From the NCBI RefSeq assembly GCF_033763495.1, contig NZ_JANRKL010000095.1, positions 1 to 64,000 on the forward strand: 64,000 bases of DNA. The letters run 5' to 3'. The notes beneath the pieces are model-generated. The model saw only the letters and a program-made list of their open reading frames with translations, ran no database searches and was not told where the DNA came from. The position numbers and the translations under genes are program-made. Source of the stretch: Haliscomenobacter sp033763495. Its GTDB lineage: Bacteria; Bacteroidota; Bacteroidia; Chitinophagales; Saprospiraceae. Position 1 is the stretch's first letter, and each line of letters opens with the position of its first letter. Positions 1 to 7,679 of this stretch are shown here, in pieces.

Positions 1-652
1 GGCTCAAATCGTGAGAAATAAACAGGATAGCCGTATTGAATTCCTGCTGCAATTCGCGCATGAGCAGGATGATTTCCTTTTGTACCGTGGCATCCAGCGC
101 AGTGGTGGGCTCATCCGCCAATAATAAGCTCGGGTTACAACACATGGCCATGGCAATCATGACCCGCTGCTTTTGACCCCCTGAAATTTCGTGGGGATAG
201 GAGCGGTAAATACGTTCGGGGTCCTGAATTTTTACTTTGCCCAGCCATTCCAAACTTCGCTGACGCGCTTGCTGGGCGTTGAGGCCCAAATGAAGGCGCA
301 GTACTTCATCAATTTGTTGGCCACAGCGTTGCAGGGGGTTCAAGGAGGTCATTGGCTCCTGAAAAATCATCCCAATCGCCTTACCACGAATCTGCTGCCA
401 ATCTTTAGCCTGGCAGTTTTGCAGTTGAAAGCTTTGTTCTTCAGTTGGTTGAAAGTGCAATTGTTGGACGCTAAGTTGGGCTTCGGTCGGTAGGAGGCCA
501 AGTAAAGCTAGAGCAGTCATCGATTTCCCGGAGCCTGACTCACCAACAATGGCCAGGGTTTTTCCTTTTGGCAGTGCAAAAGAAAGGTCATCCACCACGG
601 CGTTGGGGCCAAAGCGAATGGTCAGGTTTTGCACTTCCAATAAGTTCTTCAT
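1..652 (-). CDS. Peptide-type ABC transporter ATP-binding protein (partial, C-terminus beyond window)
   Basis: This is the ATPase subunit of an ABC importer of the dipeptide/oligopeptide (DppD/OppD) family, which powers uptake through membrane permeases. Translating the minus strand from the ATG at 652 gives 217 codons without a stop up to the window edge. The Walker A GESGSGKS is near residue 40. The Q-loop FQEPMTSLNP, typical of the Dpp/Opp branch, is near residue 100. The ABC signature SGGQKQR, Walker B LLADEPTTALD and H-loop SHDLS follow. The C-terminal part, where these proteins carry an oligopeptide-specific extension, lies outside the window, as would any partner genes. The family is clear; the substrate is not. 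Confidence 0.93.
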   Translation of the reverse strand, partial: MKNLLEVQNLTIRFGPNAVVDDLSFALPKGKTLAIVGESGSGKSMTALALLGLLPTEAQLSVQQLHFQPTEEQSFQLQNCQAKDWQQIRGKAIGMIFQEPMTSLNPLQRCGQQIDEVLRLHLGLNAQQARQRSLEWLGKVKIQDPERIYRSYPHEISGGQKQRVMIAMAMCCNPSLLLADEPTTALDATVQKEIILLMRELQQEFNTAILFISHDLS

Positions 653-715
653 AAGGGTTTTAAATTGAACCACCTCAGGCATCTTCGGTCACCTTAGATA
701 CACACCCAATAAGTC

Positions 716-1888
716 TTAATTATCCGCAAGCCGCAATTCAATCACGTCCGGTTTGATGTCAATATGTAAGTTATCCGGTTGACTCAGCCAACGAATGAAG
801 GTGTCCCCGAACAATTCCTTACGCCAGCCTTGAGTAAAAACCTCTTCGGCGAAGCCCGGGTCATTTTTGATTTTTTTAAACCAGTTGCGGGGCAAAGCCA
901 GGGCATGAGAAATCCCTTTTTGCATACACTGATGGCGAATGATGAGGTATAAAAATTCGGTCAGGATTTCTTCGTTGGGGTTTTCTTCATCCTCGGTGGG
1001 CACCTGGCGCAGCAGAAACTTTTCGTCTTCGCTGATTTCCCGGATGTACAATTCATTCATCACTGGCCACAAATCGCCAGCAAATTTATCGGGAATGCGC
1101 CGGTTTTCGCGCAAACCGGCCCGTCCAGAACGCATACTGCGCACAATTTGGCTCATGAATTTACTAGGCAGCACCATTTCTTTGGAGTAGTTTTTTTCCT
1201 CTGCCGTTTTGCGCCGCCATTCGAACAAACGCAACAAAAACAGGCGTTCCCTCTTGTTCAAGGATTTCATCAAATCGCTGTTCAGCGCTTCGTGGTGGGG
1301 ATCTCTGGCGTAATAAGCTTCCCGTTCCAGCGTCCGAAATTCTTCCTCTGCCCAATGTAAACGCTGATGCTTGTTAAGATCAGCTTCCTGTTTTTTCCAC
1401 AAATCATACAGCGGTTCAATATCCTGAATAGCGTATTTGAGTTGATTCTGGTTAAAAGGCCGGGCTTCCCAATCCGCTACAGTAAAACTTTTATTGAGGT
1501 TGATCTTTAGTTCGGTTTCTACCAGTTTTTTAAACGCCAGGGGGTAGCGATACCCCAAAAAACCAGCCGCAATTTGAGTATCGAAGGTGTTTTTAGGAAT
1601 GGTACCATGGGTGGCGTACAATAAGCGATAGTCGTTTTCACCTGCGTGAGTGATTTTGACAATTTTGGGATCCTCGATCATTTTCAAAAATGGACCCAAG
1701 TTTTTGAGTGGGAAAGGGTCTATTAAAAACAAACCGTGCTCCGTTGCCACCTGAATAAGGCACAAACGAGTGGTAAATCTTTTTTCCCCAACGAATTCCG
1801 AGTCAAAACACATCCACTCAATATTCGCGTTGATCTGACCAAAGTGTTCTAGTCCTTCCTTTGTAGTGATTAATTCAAATGCTTGCAT
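716..1888 (-). CDS. rnd: Ribonuclease D (3'-5' exoribonuclease, DEDD plus HRDC)
   Basis: This 390-residue protein matches RNase D, a cytoplasmic 3'-5' exonuclease that trims tRNA precursors and other stable RNAs. The first exonuclease motif is CFDSEFVGEKRF (Asp29, Glu31), the second is around HAGENDYRLL and the third around YAIQDIEPLYDLW. A helical HRDC domain follows from roughly residue 210, containing LRLFEWRRKTAEEKN. Length and order are normal for the family. A TATATTTG box lies about 30 bases upstream of the start. It is transcribed away from the sigma factor gene and ends 63 bases before the ABC ATPase start on the same strand. Its proximity to the Ro/Y-RNA locus 54 kb away is not meaningful. 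Confidence 0.93.
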   Translation of the reverse strand: MQAFELITTKEGLEHFGQINANIEWMCFDSEFVGEKRFTTRLCLIQVATEHGLFLIDPFPLKNLGPFLKMIEDPKIVKITHAGENDYRLLYATHGTIPKNTFDTQIAAGFLGYRYPLAFKKLVETELKINLNKSFTVADWEARPFNQNQLKYAIQDIEPLYDLWKKQEADLNKHQRLHWAEEEFRTLEREAYYARDPHHEALNSDLMKSLNKRERLFLLRLFEWRRKTAEEKNYSKEMVLPSKFMSQIVRSMRSGRAGLRENRRIPDKFAGDLWPVMNELYIREISEDEKFLLRQVPTEDEENPNEEILTEFLYLIIRHQCMQKGISHALALPRNWFKKIKNDPGFAEEVFTQGWRKELFGDTFIRWLSQPDNLHIDIKPDVIELRLADN

Positions 1889-1916
1889 CGACTTGTTTTT
1901 AGGGGCTCATCTTCCG

Positions 1917-1924
1917 CAAATATA
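1917..1924 (-). promoter_or_regulatory. Bacteroidota -7 box upstream of rnd
   Basis: Read on the minus strand this is TATATTTG, a match to the TAnnTTTG -7 consensus of Bacteroidota, 28 bases before the rnd ATG. The nearest -33-like TTTG is 24 bases further up, longer than the usual 19-21, so the call is moderate. Confidence 0.5.
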
Positions 1925-2008
1925 TCGATTCGAATTGGAATATTTTCCCAAAAAAGTTGTAACCTAGCAAAAGTAAAACCACGTCTAAAGATTTTGCAAA
2001 CGCATTAC

Positions 2009-2569
2009 ATGGAAGAAGACCTACTTTTGGTTCAGCGCGTACTGAGGGGAGAACAGGCTGCTTTCCGCCAACTGGTGGAACAATACCAAAACTATGTCTT
2101 TACCATTGCTATGCGGGTGTTGAACTCCCGGGAAGAAGCGGAAGAAGTAGCCCAGGATGTATTTTTGAAGGTGTACAAGATGCTGGGCAGTTATCGGCAG
2201 GAATCCAAATTTAGTTCCTGGCTCTATGCCATTACTTACCGAACGGCGATTGACAATGCCCGCAAGAAAAAATTACCTTTGCAAAGCATTGAGTCCGGAA
2301 GTACAGCATTCCAGGCACCAGATGTAAATAGCAAGAGTCCGGCAGAGCTAACCCAGGACAATGACCTCAGGAATCAGGTACAGTCGGTCATCAACCGGCT
2401 AAAACCCAGTGATGCCAACATCATTACGCTGTATTACCTGCATGAACAATCGGTACAAGAAATTGCCGAAATTACGGGTTTGAGTGTGACCAATGTCAAA
2501 ACAAAATTGTTTCGTTTAAGAGAGCAGTTGCGCCAGGAATTGACGGCCAGCGCTTTGGATCAACACTAA
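2009..2569 (+). CDS. ECF-type RNA polymerase sigma factor
   Basis: This 186-residue protein is a two-domain extracytoplasmic-function sigma factor. Region 2 (about residues 20-90) contains YVFTIAMRVL, AEEVAQDVFLKVYKML and FSSWLYAITYRTAIDNARK. Region 4 (about 125-180) has LYYLHEQSVQEIAEITGLSV followed by NVKTKLFRLREQLRQEL, the helix-turn-helix for the -35 box. The ATG at 2009 (MEEDLLLVQRV) is preferred. The open frame reaches 42 codons further up, but that stretch has no family similarity and runs into the rnd upstream region. The next gene on the strand encodes a small protein with a soluble N-terminus and membrane helices, the expected anti-sigma factor. Between them sits a long hairpin element. 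Confidence 0.93.
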   Translation: MEEDLLLVQRVLRGEQAAFRQLVEQYQNYVFTIAMRVLNSREEAEEVAQDVFLKVYKMLGSYRQESKFSSWLYAITYRTAIDNARKKKLPLQSIESGSTAFQAPDVNSKSPAELTQDNDLRNQVQSVINRLKPSDANIITLYYLHEQSVQEIAEITGLSVTNVKTKLFRLREQLRQELTASALDQH

Positions 2570-2570
2570 A

Positions 2571-2684
2571 GGGCGATAAAAAATAAGTGTTTCAATTTGT
2601 CAAAGGATTAGATAAGTAAACGGTTCATTTTAAGTTTCTTATCTAATCCTTTGACTCAGAAAAAATGAATACTTATTTTTGCCC
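2571..2684 (+). repeat. Covarying hairpin element, copy A
   Basis: The element runs from GGGC (2571) to GCCC (2681-2684). The inner stem pairs 2599-2616 with 2638-2655, 18 base pairs without a mismatch, around a 21-nt loop. The outer stem pairs AAAAATAAGT with ACTTATTTTT. A second copy at 57287-57399 aligns along its whole length. Its stem differs by paired substitutions (GTC/GAC becomes GCC/GGC; AAAG/CTTT becomes AGAG/CTCT), which keeps pairing. A third, inverted and weaker copy is near 42077-42178. The end of the stem overlaps the -33 box of the promoter for the anti-sigma gene. Function unknown. Confidence 0.85.
2650..2681 (+). promoter_or_regulatory. Promoter of the anti-sigma gene (TTTG-N20-TATTTTTG)
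   Basis: TTTG at 2650-2653 and TATTTTTG at 2674-2681 are separated by 20 bases, an ideal Bacteroidota promoter, with transcription expected to begin just before the ATG at 2696. The -33 box is the last part of the right arm of hairpin element A, so the hairpin and this promoter are physically linked. Confidence 0.7.
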
Positions 2685-2695
2685 GCTACTAAGAT

Positions 2696-3205
2696 ATGGA
2701 AAATGCACAGTCCATTTTAATCTGGAAATACCTCGATGGGGAGTGTACTCTTCAGGAAAAAGAACAAGTTCAGCAATTGCTGATTCAAGATGCCACCTTT
2801 GCCGAGGAAATGGAGCTTGCCAAAAGTTTGCAGGAAACCCTCAGAACCATGGAGCCGGAACAACCCTCCATGCGTTTTAGTGCCAACGTCAGTGAAAAAT
2901 TGCCGAGTTTGTATCGCCCCGTTCACATTTCTACGGATATCCTCCCCAAAGGTTTGGTGCGCTTGTTTGGCAGTTTGGTGGGCACCGTTGCCGTTCTGTG
3001 TTTAGGGCTGTTTTTTGCAGGCCAGGGCGTGCTGGGGCAACCCGCTGTGATTGCTCAACGGGAAATCAATTTTATGGGTCATTACACTTTGAATTTAGGC
3101 GTTTTTTCCAATCCCATGGTCTTCAGTGCTTTTTTGGTTTCACTGGCAGTGTTGAGTTATTTCTTGATGGATTTTGCCTTCAAAAAATGGATTTTGAAAA
3201 AATAG
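2696..3205 (+). CDS. Membrane-anchored anti-sigma factor-like protein
   Basis: This 169-residue protein follows the ECF sigma gene on the same strand. Its first 90 residues are soluble and resemble the sigma-binding N-terminus of Bacteroidota anti-sigma proteins (IWKYLDGECTLQEKEQVQQL, then ATFAEEMELAKSLQETL). Two membrane segments follow, near residues 90-112 (LFGSLVGTVAVLCLGLFFAG) and 140-160 (FSAFLVSLAVLSYFLMDFAF), with a basic C-terminus. No zinc-binding HxxxCxxC motif is present. The role is inferred from position and architecture: it probably holds the sigma factor at the membrane. It has its own promoter in addition to any read-through. Confidence 0.7.
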   Translation: MENAQSILIWKYLDGECTLQEKEQVQQLLIQDATFAEEMELAKSLQETLRTMEPEQPSMRFSANVSEKLPSLYRPVHISTDILPKGLVRLFGSLVGTVAVLCLGLFFAGQGVLGQPAVIAQREINFMGHYTLNLGVFSNPMVFSAFLVSLAVLSYFLMDFAFKKWILKK

Positions 3206-3247
3206 AGACCATTAATAAGATGTTGCTATCTTGGAATCATTCTTACA

Positions 3248-4762
3248 ATGAAGTTCTCAAGCAACATGATTGTCAAAAAAACTGGTCTCTTCCTCCTCTT
3301 TGCGTTGCCACTTTTGTTGGCCTATCGCCCTTCCACTCCGCTGGACTCCAAGCCCCAAAAGCCCAATATCATCTACATTTTTGCCGACGACCTCGGGTAC
3401 GGCGAACTTGGGGTGTACGGTCAGGAAAAAATCAAAACACCTCACCTTGATCAATTGGCTGGTGAAGGTATCCGCTTTACCCAGCATTATTCCAGTGCAC
3501 CGGTTTGTGCCCCTTCGCGCTGCATGTTGCTGACAGGCAAGCATCCAGGGCATTCTTACATCCGGGGCAATTATGAGTTGGGCGAATTCAGTGATGACAT
3601 GGAAGGTGGCCAGATGCCCCTACCCGAAGGAACGGTAACCATCGGGCATATGCTCCAAAAAAACGGTTACCGTACCGGGATCATTGGCAAATGGGGGCTA
3701 GGGATGCACAATACCACCGGGAACCCCAACTTGCAAGGCTTTGATTATAGTTACGGATATCTCTGCCAAAAGCAGGCACACAACTACTACCCTACCCACC
3801 TGTGGGAAAACGGAAAATGGGACACTTTGAACAATCCGCCCATTTCGGTGCACCAACGTTTGTCAAGCACAACTCCTTTCGAATATTTCATTGGCAAAGA
3901 ATATGTAGTGGACAACATGACGGCGAAGGCCTTGAAATTCATTGAGCAGGGCAAAAGCCAGCCATTTTTTCTGTACCTGGCCTTTCCTCTACCCCATTTG
4001 TCCTTGCAGGTGCCCGAAAAAGCGCTCACGCCTTACCTTGGCAAGTTTGCAGAGCAGCCCTATACAGGAGACAAAGGTTATGCCGCTCAGCGTTACCCCC
4101 TTTCGGCTTATGCAGGTATGATCTCCTACCTGGATGAACAGGTGGGCATTATCATAGCGGCCCTCAAAGCTCAGGGGCTGGATGAAAATACCCTGGTGAT
4201 GTTTTCAAGTGACAATGGTGCCACTTTTGATGTAGGCGGGGTAAACGCGCCTTTTTTCAACTCAGTCCAAGGGCTGCGGGGACTAAAAATGGATGTATAC
4301 GAAGGTGGAATCCGGGTGCCTTTTATCGCTCGTTGGAAAGGAAAAATTCAAGCTGGGCAAGTGAGCGACCACCTTTCGGTGCAATACGATTTGATGGCCA
4401 CCCTCGCGGATTTGCTCAAACTTGAAGCGCCCAAAAATGACGGTATTTCCTATTTGCCTACGCTTTTGGGTAAAAAGGACTTGCAAAAGCAACATCCCTT
4501 TTTGTATTGGGAGTACCCTGAAAAAGGTGGGCAAATCGCAGTGCGAATCGGCAATTGGAAAGGGGTAAAAACGCAGATGAAAACCAATCCCGCCGCCAAG
4601 TGGGAATTGTATGACTTGAGTAGCGATCGGAGTGAGCAGAAGAATCGCGCCGAGGAGCTCCCACAACGGGTAAGTGATTTGGATAAGGTGGTGGCGCGGG
4701 AGCATGTGCCTTCGCACATTAAGGATTGGGAGTTCGTAAGTCCCAAGTTCAAACGCAACTAA
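3248..4762 (+). CDS. Secreted sulfatase (arylsulfatase family, formylglycine type)
   Basis: This 504-residue enzyme belongs to the alkaline-phosphatase-fold sulfatases, which remove sulfate esters from glycans or aryl compounds. The metal-binding pair in IIYIFADDLGYGELG (Asp47, Asp48) and the signature CAPSR at Cys87-Arg91 followed by LLTGK are intact. This Cys must be converted to formylglycine. A later SSDNGAT supplies further metal ligands. The N-terminus is a signal peptide (KKTGLFLLFALPLLLAY); the start may be at 3248 or at the second Met (3266). It stands alone, convergent with dihydroorotase across a 38-bp inverted repeat. The real substrate cannot be read from the sequence. Confidence 0.92.
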   Translation: MKFSSNMIVKKTGLFLLFALPLLLAYRPSTPLDSKPQKPNIIYIFADDLGYGELGVYGQEKIKTPHLDQLAGEGIRFTQHYSSAPVCAPSRCMLLTGKHPGHSYIRGNYELGEFSDDMEGGQMPLPEGTVTIGHMLQKNGYRTGIIGKWGLGMHNTTGNPNLQGFDYSYGYLCQKQAHNYYPTHLWENGKWDTLNNPPISVHQRLSSTTPFEYFIGKEYVVDNMTAKALKFIEQGKSQPFFLYLAFPLPHLSLQVPEKALTPYLGKFAEQPYTGDKGYAAQRYPLSAYAGMISYLDEQVGIIIAALKAQGLDENTLVMFSSDNGATFDVGGVNAPFFNSVQGLRGLKMDVYEGGIRVPFIARWKGKIQAGQVSDHLSVQYDLMATLADLLKLEAPKNDGISYLPTLLGKKDLQKQHPFLYWEYPEKGGQIAVRIGNWKGVKTQMKTNPAAKWELYDLSSDRSEQKNRAEELPQRVSDLDKVVAREHVPSHIKDWEFVSPKFKRN

Positions 4763-4763
4763 A

Positions 4764-4870
4764 GTGCCTCTTAGGTGCCTTAAGTTTCTTAGGTGGTGAA
4801 AAAAGAAAAAGCCTTGCGAAGCAAGGTATTAGTTTCACCACCTAAGAAACTTAAGGCACCTAAGAGGCAC
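4764..4870. repeat. 38-bp perfect inverted repeat between convergent genes
   Basis: Arms 4764-4801 and 4833-4870 are exact reverse complements, with a 31-bp centre that itself holds the hairpin CCTTGC-gaa-GCAAGG. The arm contains the core CACCACCTAAGAAAC, which recurs at 7572-7677. The element fills the gap between the sulfatase and dihydroorotase stop codons and probably ends transcription from both sides. Confidence 0.85.
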
Positions 4871-4878
4871 ATCAGTGA

Positions 4879-6213
4879 TTAGGCGTTGAAGGTCAGGCGT
4901 TCGCCTTTCTTGTCTTCAAAAAACTGCCCATGCTGGTAAGCCAGGTGTCCACTCACTACCGTAGCCTCCACCTGCCCTTTAAAGGTATGCCCCTCAAACG
5001 GTGACCAGGCACATTTGTAGTGAAGATTGTCCTTTTGCACCGTCCATTCCTTGTTCAAATCCAGCAAAACCACATCCGCCCAGGCGCCCTCATCCAGGTA
5101 ACCCCGCTGCTGTACATTGAAACATTGCGCCGGGGTGTGACACATTTTTTCCACAATTTTTTCCAGACTGATCAAGCCCTGATGGTAAAATTCCAGCATC
5201 ACATTCAGGGTATGTTGCACCAATGGTACGCCAGATGGGGCCTGAAAATAGGAATTTTGCTTCTCAGTCCAGGTATGTGGAGCATGATCGGTGGCAATGA
5301 TGTCGAGACGGTCGTCCAATAAAGCCGCAAGTAAAGCTTCCCGATGCCGTTTTTCTTTTACCGCCGGGTTGCACTTGATTTGGGTGCCAAATGTCACGTA
5401 ATCGTCGGCACTAAAATAAAGGTGGTGTACACAAACCTCCGAGGTAACCCGCTTTTCGGCCAATGGAATGTCATTGCGGAACAAGGCCAATTCCTCCGCG
5501 GTGGAAATGTGCAGAATATGCAAACGAGTGTTGTATTTTTTAGCCAAATCAACTGCCATGCTCGAAGACTTCCAACAAGCCTCTACATCCCGGATGATGG
5601 GGTGCATGGCAATGGGTACTTCCTCGCCATAACGTTCGCGCATTTTTGCCTCATTGGCTCGGACGGTATGTTCGTCCTCACAATGAGTCGCAATCAACAT
5701 GGGAACCTGAGAAAAAAGTGCCTCCAGGGTTTGGGAGTCATCTACCAACATATTGCCCGTGCTGGAGCCCATAAACACCTTGATTCCACACACATTTTTG
5801 GGATTGGTTTTGAGGACTTCTTCTAGGTTGTCGTTGGAAGCGCCCATAAAGAAGGAATAATTAGCCAGCGATTTTTGGGCAGCGATTTGGTATTTTTCTT
5901 CCAGCAATTCCTGGGTCAAAGTGGGAGGTTTGACGTTGGGCATCTCCATAAAAGAGGTAACTCCACCCGCTACTGCTGCTCGGGGTTCGGTGTACAAGTC
6001 GGCTTTATGGGTCAAACCAGGTTCCCGAAAATGTACCTGGTCATCGATGATGCCCGGCATCAGAAACTTGCCCTCTGCGACAATTTCGCGCGCACCAGCG
6101 GCTTCAATCACGCCGCCAACTTTGCTGATTTTACCATTTTCTACCAATAAATCTCCACTGATGATCTGCCCACGATTGACGACTTGGGCGTTTTTAAACA
6201 GAATTCTGGCCAT
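4879..6213 (-). CDS. pyrC: Dihydroorotase, class I type
   Basis: This 444-residue cytosolic amidohydrolase catalyses the interconversion of carbamoyl aspartate and dihydroorotate in pyrimidine synthesis. Seen motifs are IDDQVHFREPG (residues 56-66), KVFMGSSTGNM with the lysine usually carbamylated, IATHCED, LHILHIST and IIATDHAPHT, which together provide the metal site. The first His of the usual HxH is Gln59 here; I recall the same in other Bacteroidota dihydroorotases, so it is probably normal for the lineage. The start is the ATG at 6213 (MARILFKNAQ); the frame is open further up but that extension lacks family similarity. Confidence 0.92.
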   Translation of the reverse strand: MARILFKNAQVVNRGQIISGDLLVENGKISKVGGVIEAAGAREIVAEGKFLMPGIIDDQVHFREPGLTHKADLYTEPRAAVAGGVTSFMEMPNVKPPTLTQELLEEKYQIAAQKSLANYSFFMGASNDNLEEVLKTNPKNVCGIKVFMGSSTGNMLVDDSQTLEALFSQVPMLIATHCEDEHTVRANEAKMRERYGEEVPIAMHPIIRDVEACWKSSSMAVDLAKKYNTRLHILHISTAEELALFRNDIPLAEKRVTSEVCVHHLYFSADDYVTFGTQIKCNPAVKEKRHREALLAALLDDRLDIIATDHAPHTWTEKQNSYFQAPSGVPLVQHTLNVMLEFYHQGLISLEKIVEKMCHTPAQCFNVQQRGYLDEGAWADVVLLDLNKEWTVQKDNLHYKCAWSPFEGHTFKGQVEATVVSGHLAYQHGQFFEDKKGERLTFNA

Positions 6214-6314
6214 GTGTGTACAGTTGTGGGAGCGAAATAAACCGATTTTGGGCAAATCGTGCGGATAATTTCAGGAAAAATGAGGTATTTCGCGGAAAAA
6301 GTTGAGGAGTTGAA

Positions 6315-6382
6315 AAGTTGAGGAGTTGAGTTCCCGGTCGCTGAGCGGAGTCGAAGGTCGTGGGAACTCAACTCCTCAACTT
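6315..6382. repeat. 21-bp inverted repeat with REP-like centre
   Basis: Arms 6315-6335 and 6362-6382 are perfect reverse complements containing GAGGAGTTGAG. The centre is GGTCGCTGAGCGGAGTCGAAGG. A second element built the same way lies at 40751-40825, and a lone centre motif is near 22997-23025. It sits between the divergent pyrC and purK starts. Confidence 0.75.
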
Positions 6383-6412
6383 CTCAATCTCCCTCAACCC
6401 CAAGATACAACT

Positions 6413-7570
6413 ATGAAAGAAATCCTCTCCCCCACCTTCAAAGTGGGTATACTCGGCGGCGGCCAACTCGGCAAAATGTTGGGCCAGGCAGCCTCCAACT
6501 GGCATTTGCCACTGTATTTTTTGGATGAGTCGCGAGATTTTCCGGCGGGGATTGTCGCTGCTGAATTTATAGAAGGCAACTTCAAAAATTACGAAGATGT
6601 GCTCGCCTTCGGCCAGGGTAAAGACGTGCTGACCATTGAAATTGAGCATGTCAATACTGCAGCGTTGGAGTTGTTGCAAGCCCAAGGGGTAAGTGTACAT
6701 CCCCATCCAGAAGCATTGGACTTGATCAAGGACAAGGGATTACAAAAGTTATTTTATCAGGAGCACCAATTGCCCAGTTCCCATTTTGAATTGTTTGAGG
6801 ATGAACACGCGGTGCGCCACGCCGTACATTCAGGTCGGTGGCAGTATCCTTTTGTACAAAAATCTCGTACCGCAGGTTACGATGGCAAGGGTGTAGCGGT
6901 GATAAAAAACGAGTCGGACTTGCAGCATAAGTTATTGCAGGGTTCCTGTTTGCTCGAAACCCTGGTCGACATCCAAAAAGAGCTGGCCGTGATTGTGGCA
7001 CGCAATCCCAGTGGTGAAATCGCCGCTTTCCCGGTGGTAGAAATGGATTTTAATCCCGAAGCCAATTTGGTGGAATTCCTGATCTGCCCGGCCCGGATTG
7101 ACCCGGCCATTGAGCAAGCGGCCATCGAACTCTCCAAAAAAGTCATCGAAACCTTCGGGATTTGTGGCTTGCTGGCAGTCGAATTGTTTCTCACCAAAGA
7201 CAATCAAATTTTGATCAACGAAGTGGCGCCCCGCCCCCACAACAGTGGCCACCATACCATTGATAGTTGTTACACTTCCCAATTTGAGCAGCATTTGCGT
7301 GGCATCCTCAATCTGCCACTGGGCAGTACGGCTATGAAATGCCCTTCGGTGATGGTCAATTTGTTGGGGGCCGAAGGATTCAGCGGGCCAACGCGGTATG
7401 TGGGCCTGGAGGGTTGTTTGGCTTTGCCGGGAGTCAAGTTGCATTTTTATGGCAAAAGCACGACTAAACCTTTCCGCAAAATGGGGCATGCTACGGTGCT
7501 GGCGGAGAGTATTGAGGAGGCGGTAAGGGTGGCTAAGCTGGTGCAGGAGAGGTTGAGTATACAGTGTTAA
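6413..7570 (+). CDS. purK: 5-(carboxyamino)imidazole ribonucleotide synthase (PurK)
   Basis: This 385-residue ATP-grasp enzyme joins bicarbonate to aminoimidazole ribonucleotide in purine synthesis. The N-terminal GILGGGQLGKMLGQAA is the PurK nucleotide-like fold signature. The ATP-grasp core shows PFVQKSRTAGYDGKGV near residue 150. The C-terminal catalytic region has INEVAPRPHNSGHHTID near 265, and VNLLG follows. The ATG at 6413 (MKEILSPTF) is chosen because upstream codons run into the inverted repeat and do not resemble PurK. No purE neighbour is present. It is divergent from pyrC across about 200 bases and convergent with the following acylase gene across a second inverted repeat. Confidence 0.94.
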   Translation: MKEILSPTFKVGILGGGQLGKMLGQAASNWHLPLYFLDESRDFPAGIVAAEFIEGNFKNYEDVLAFGQGKDVLTIEIEHVNTAALELLQAQGVSVHPHPEALDLIKDKGLQKLFYQEHQLPSSHFELFEDEHAVRHAVHSGRWQYPFVQKSRTAGYDGKGVAVIKNESDLQHKLLQGSCLLETLVDIQKELAVIVARNPSGEIAAFPVVEMDFNPEANLVEFLICPARIDPAIEQAAIELSKKVIETFGICGLLAVELFLTKDNQILINEVAPRPHNSGHHTIDSCYTSQFEQHLRGILNLPLGSTAMKCPSVMVNLLGAEGFSGPTRYVGLEGCLALPGVKLHFYGKSTTKPFRKMGHATVLAESIEEAVRVAKLVQERLSIQC

Positions 7571-7571
7571 A

Positions 7572-7677
7572 TTTTTCACCACCTAAGAAACCTAAGGCAC
7601 TAAAGATACACCTAAGACGATTAGGTGGAAAACTGAGTTGTCCCTTTAGTGCCTTAGGTTTCTTAGTTGGTGAAAAA
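7572..7677. repeat. 34-bp inverted repeat between convergent genes (same family as 4764-4870)
   Basis: Arms 7572-7605 and 7644-7677 pair with one mismatch. The centre contains CACCTAA and TTAGGTG as a smaller hairpin. The core CACCACCTAAGAAAC is shared with the element at 4764-4870. It lies directly between the stops of purK and the minus-strand acylase gene. Confidence 0.8.
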
Positions 7678-7679
7678 AA

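Noticed and set aside
716..1888. RNase D as part of the Ro/Y RNA system
   Set aside because: It lies 54 kb away with unrelated neighbours. RNase D is a general housekeeping nuclease.
4879..6213. Dihydroorotase with the first His of HxH replaced by Gln as a sign of inactivity
   Set aside because: I recall the same IDDQVHFREPG in other Bacteroidota dihydroorotases, and all other metal ligands are present, so it is probably a normal lineage variant.
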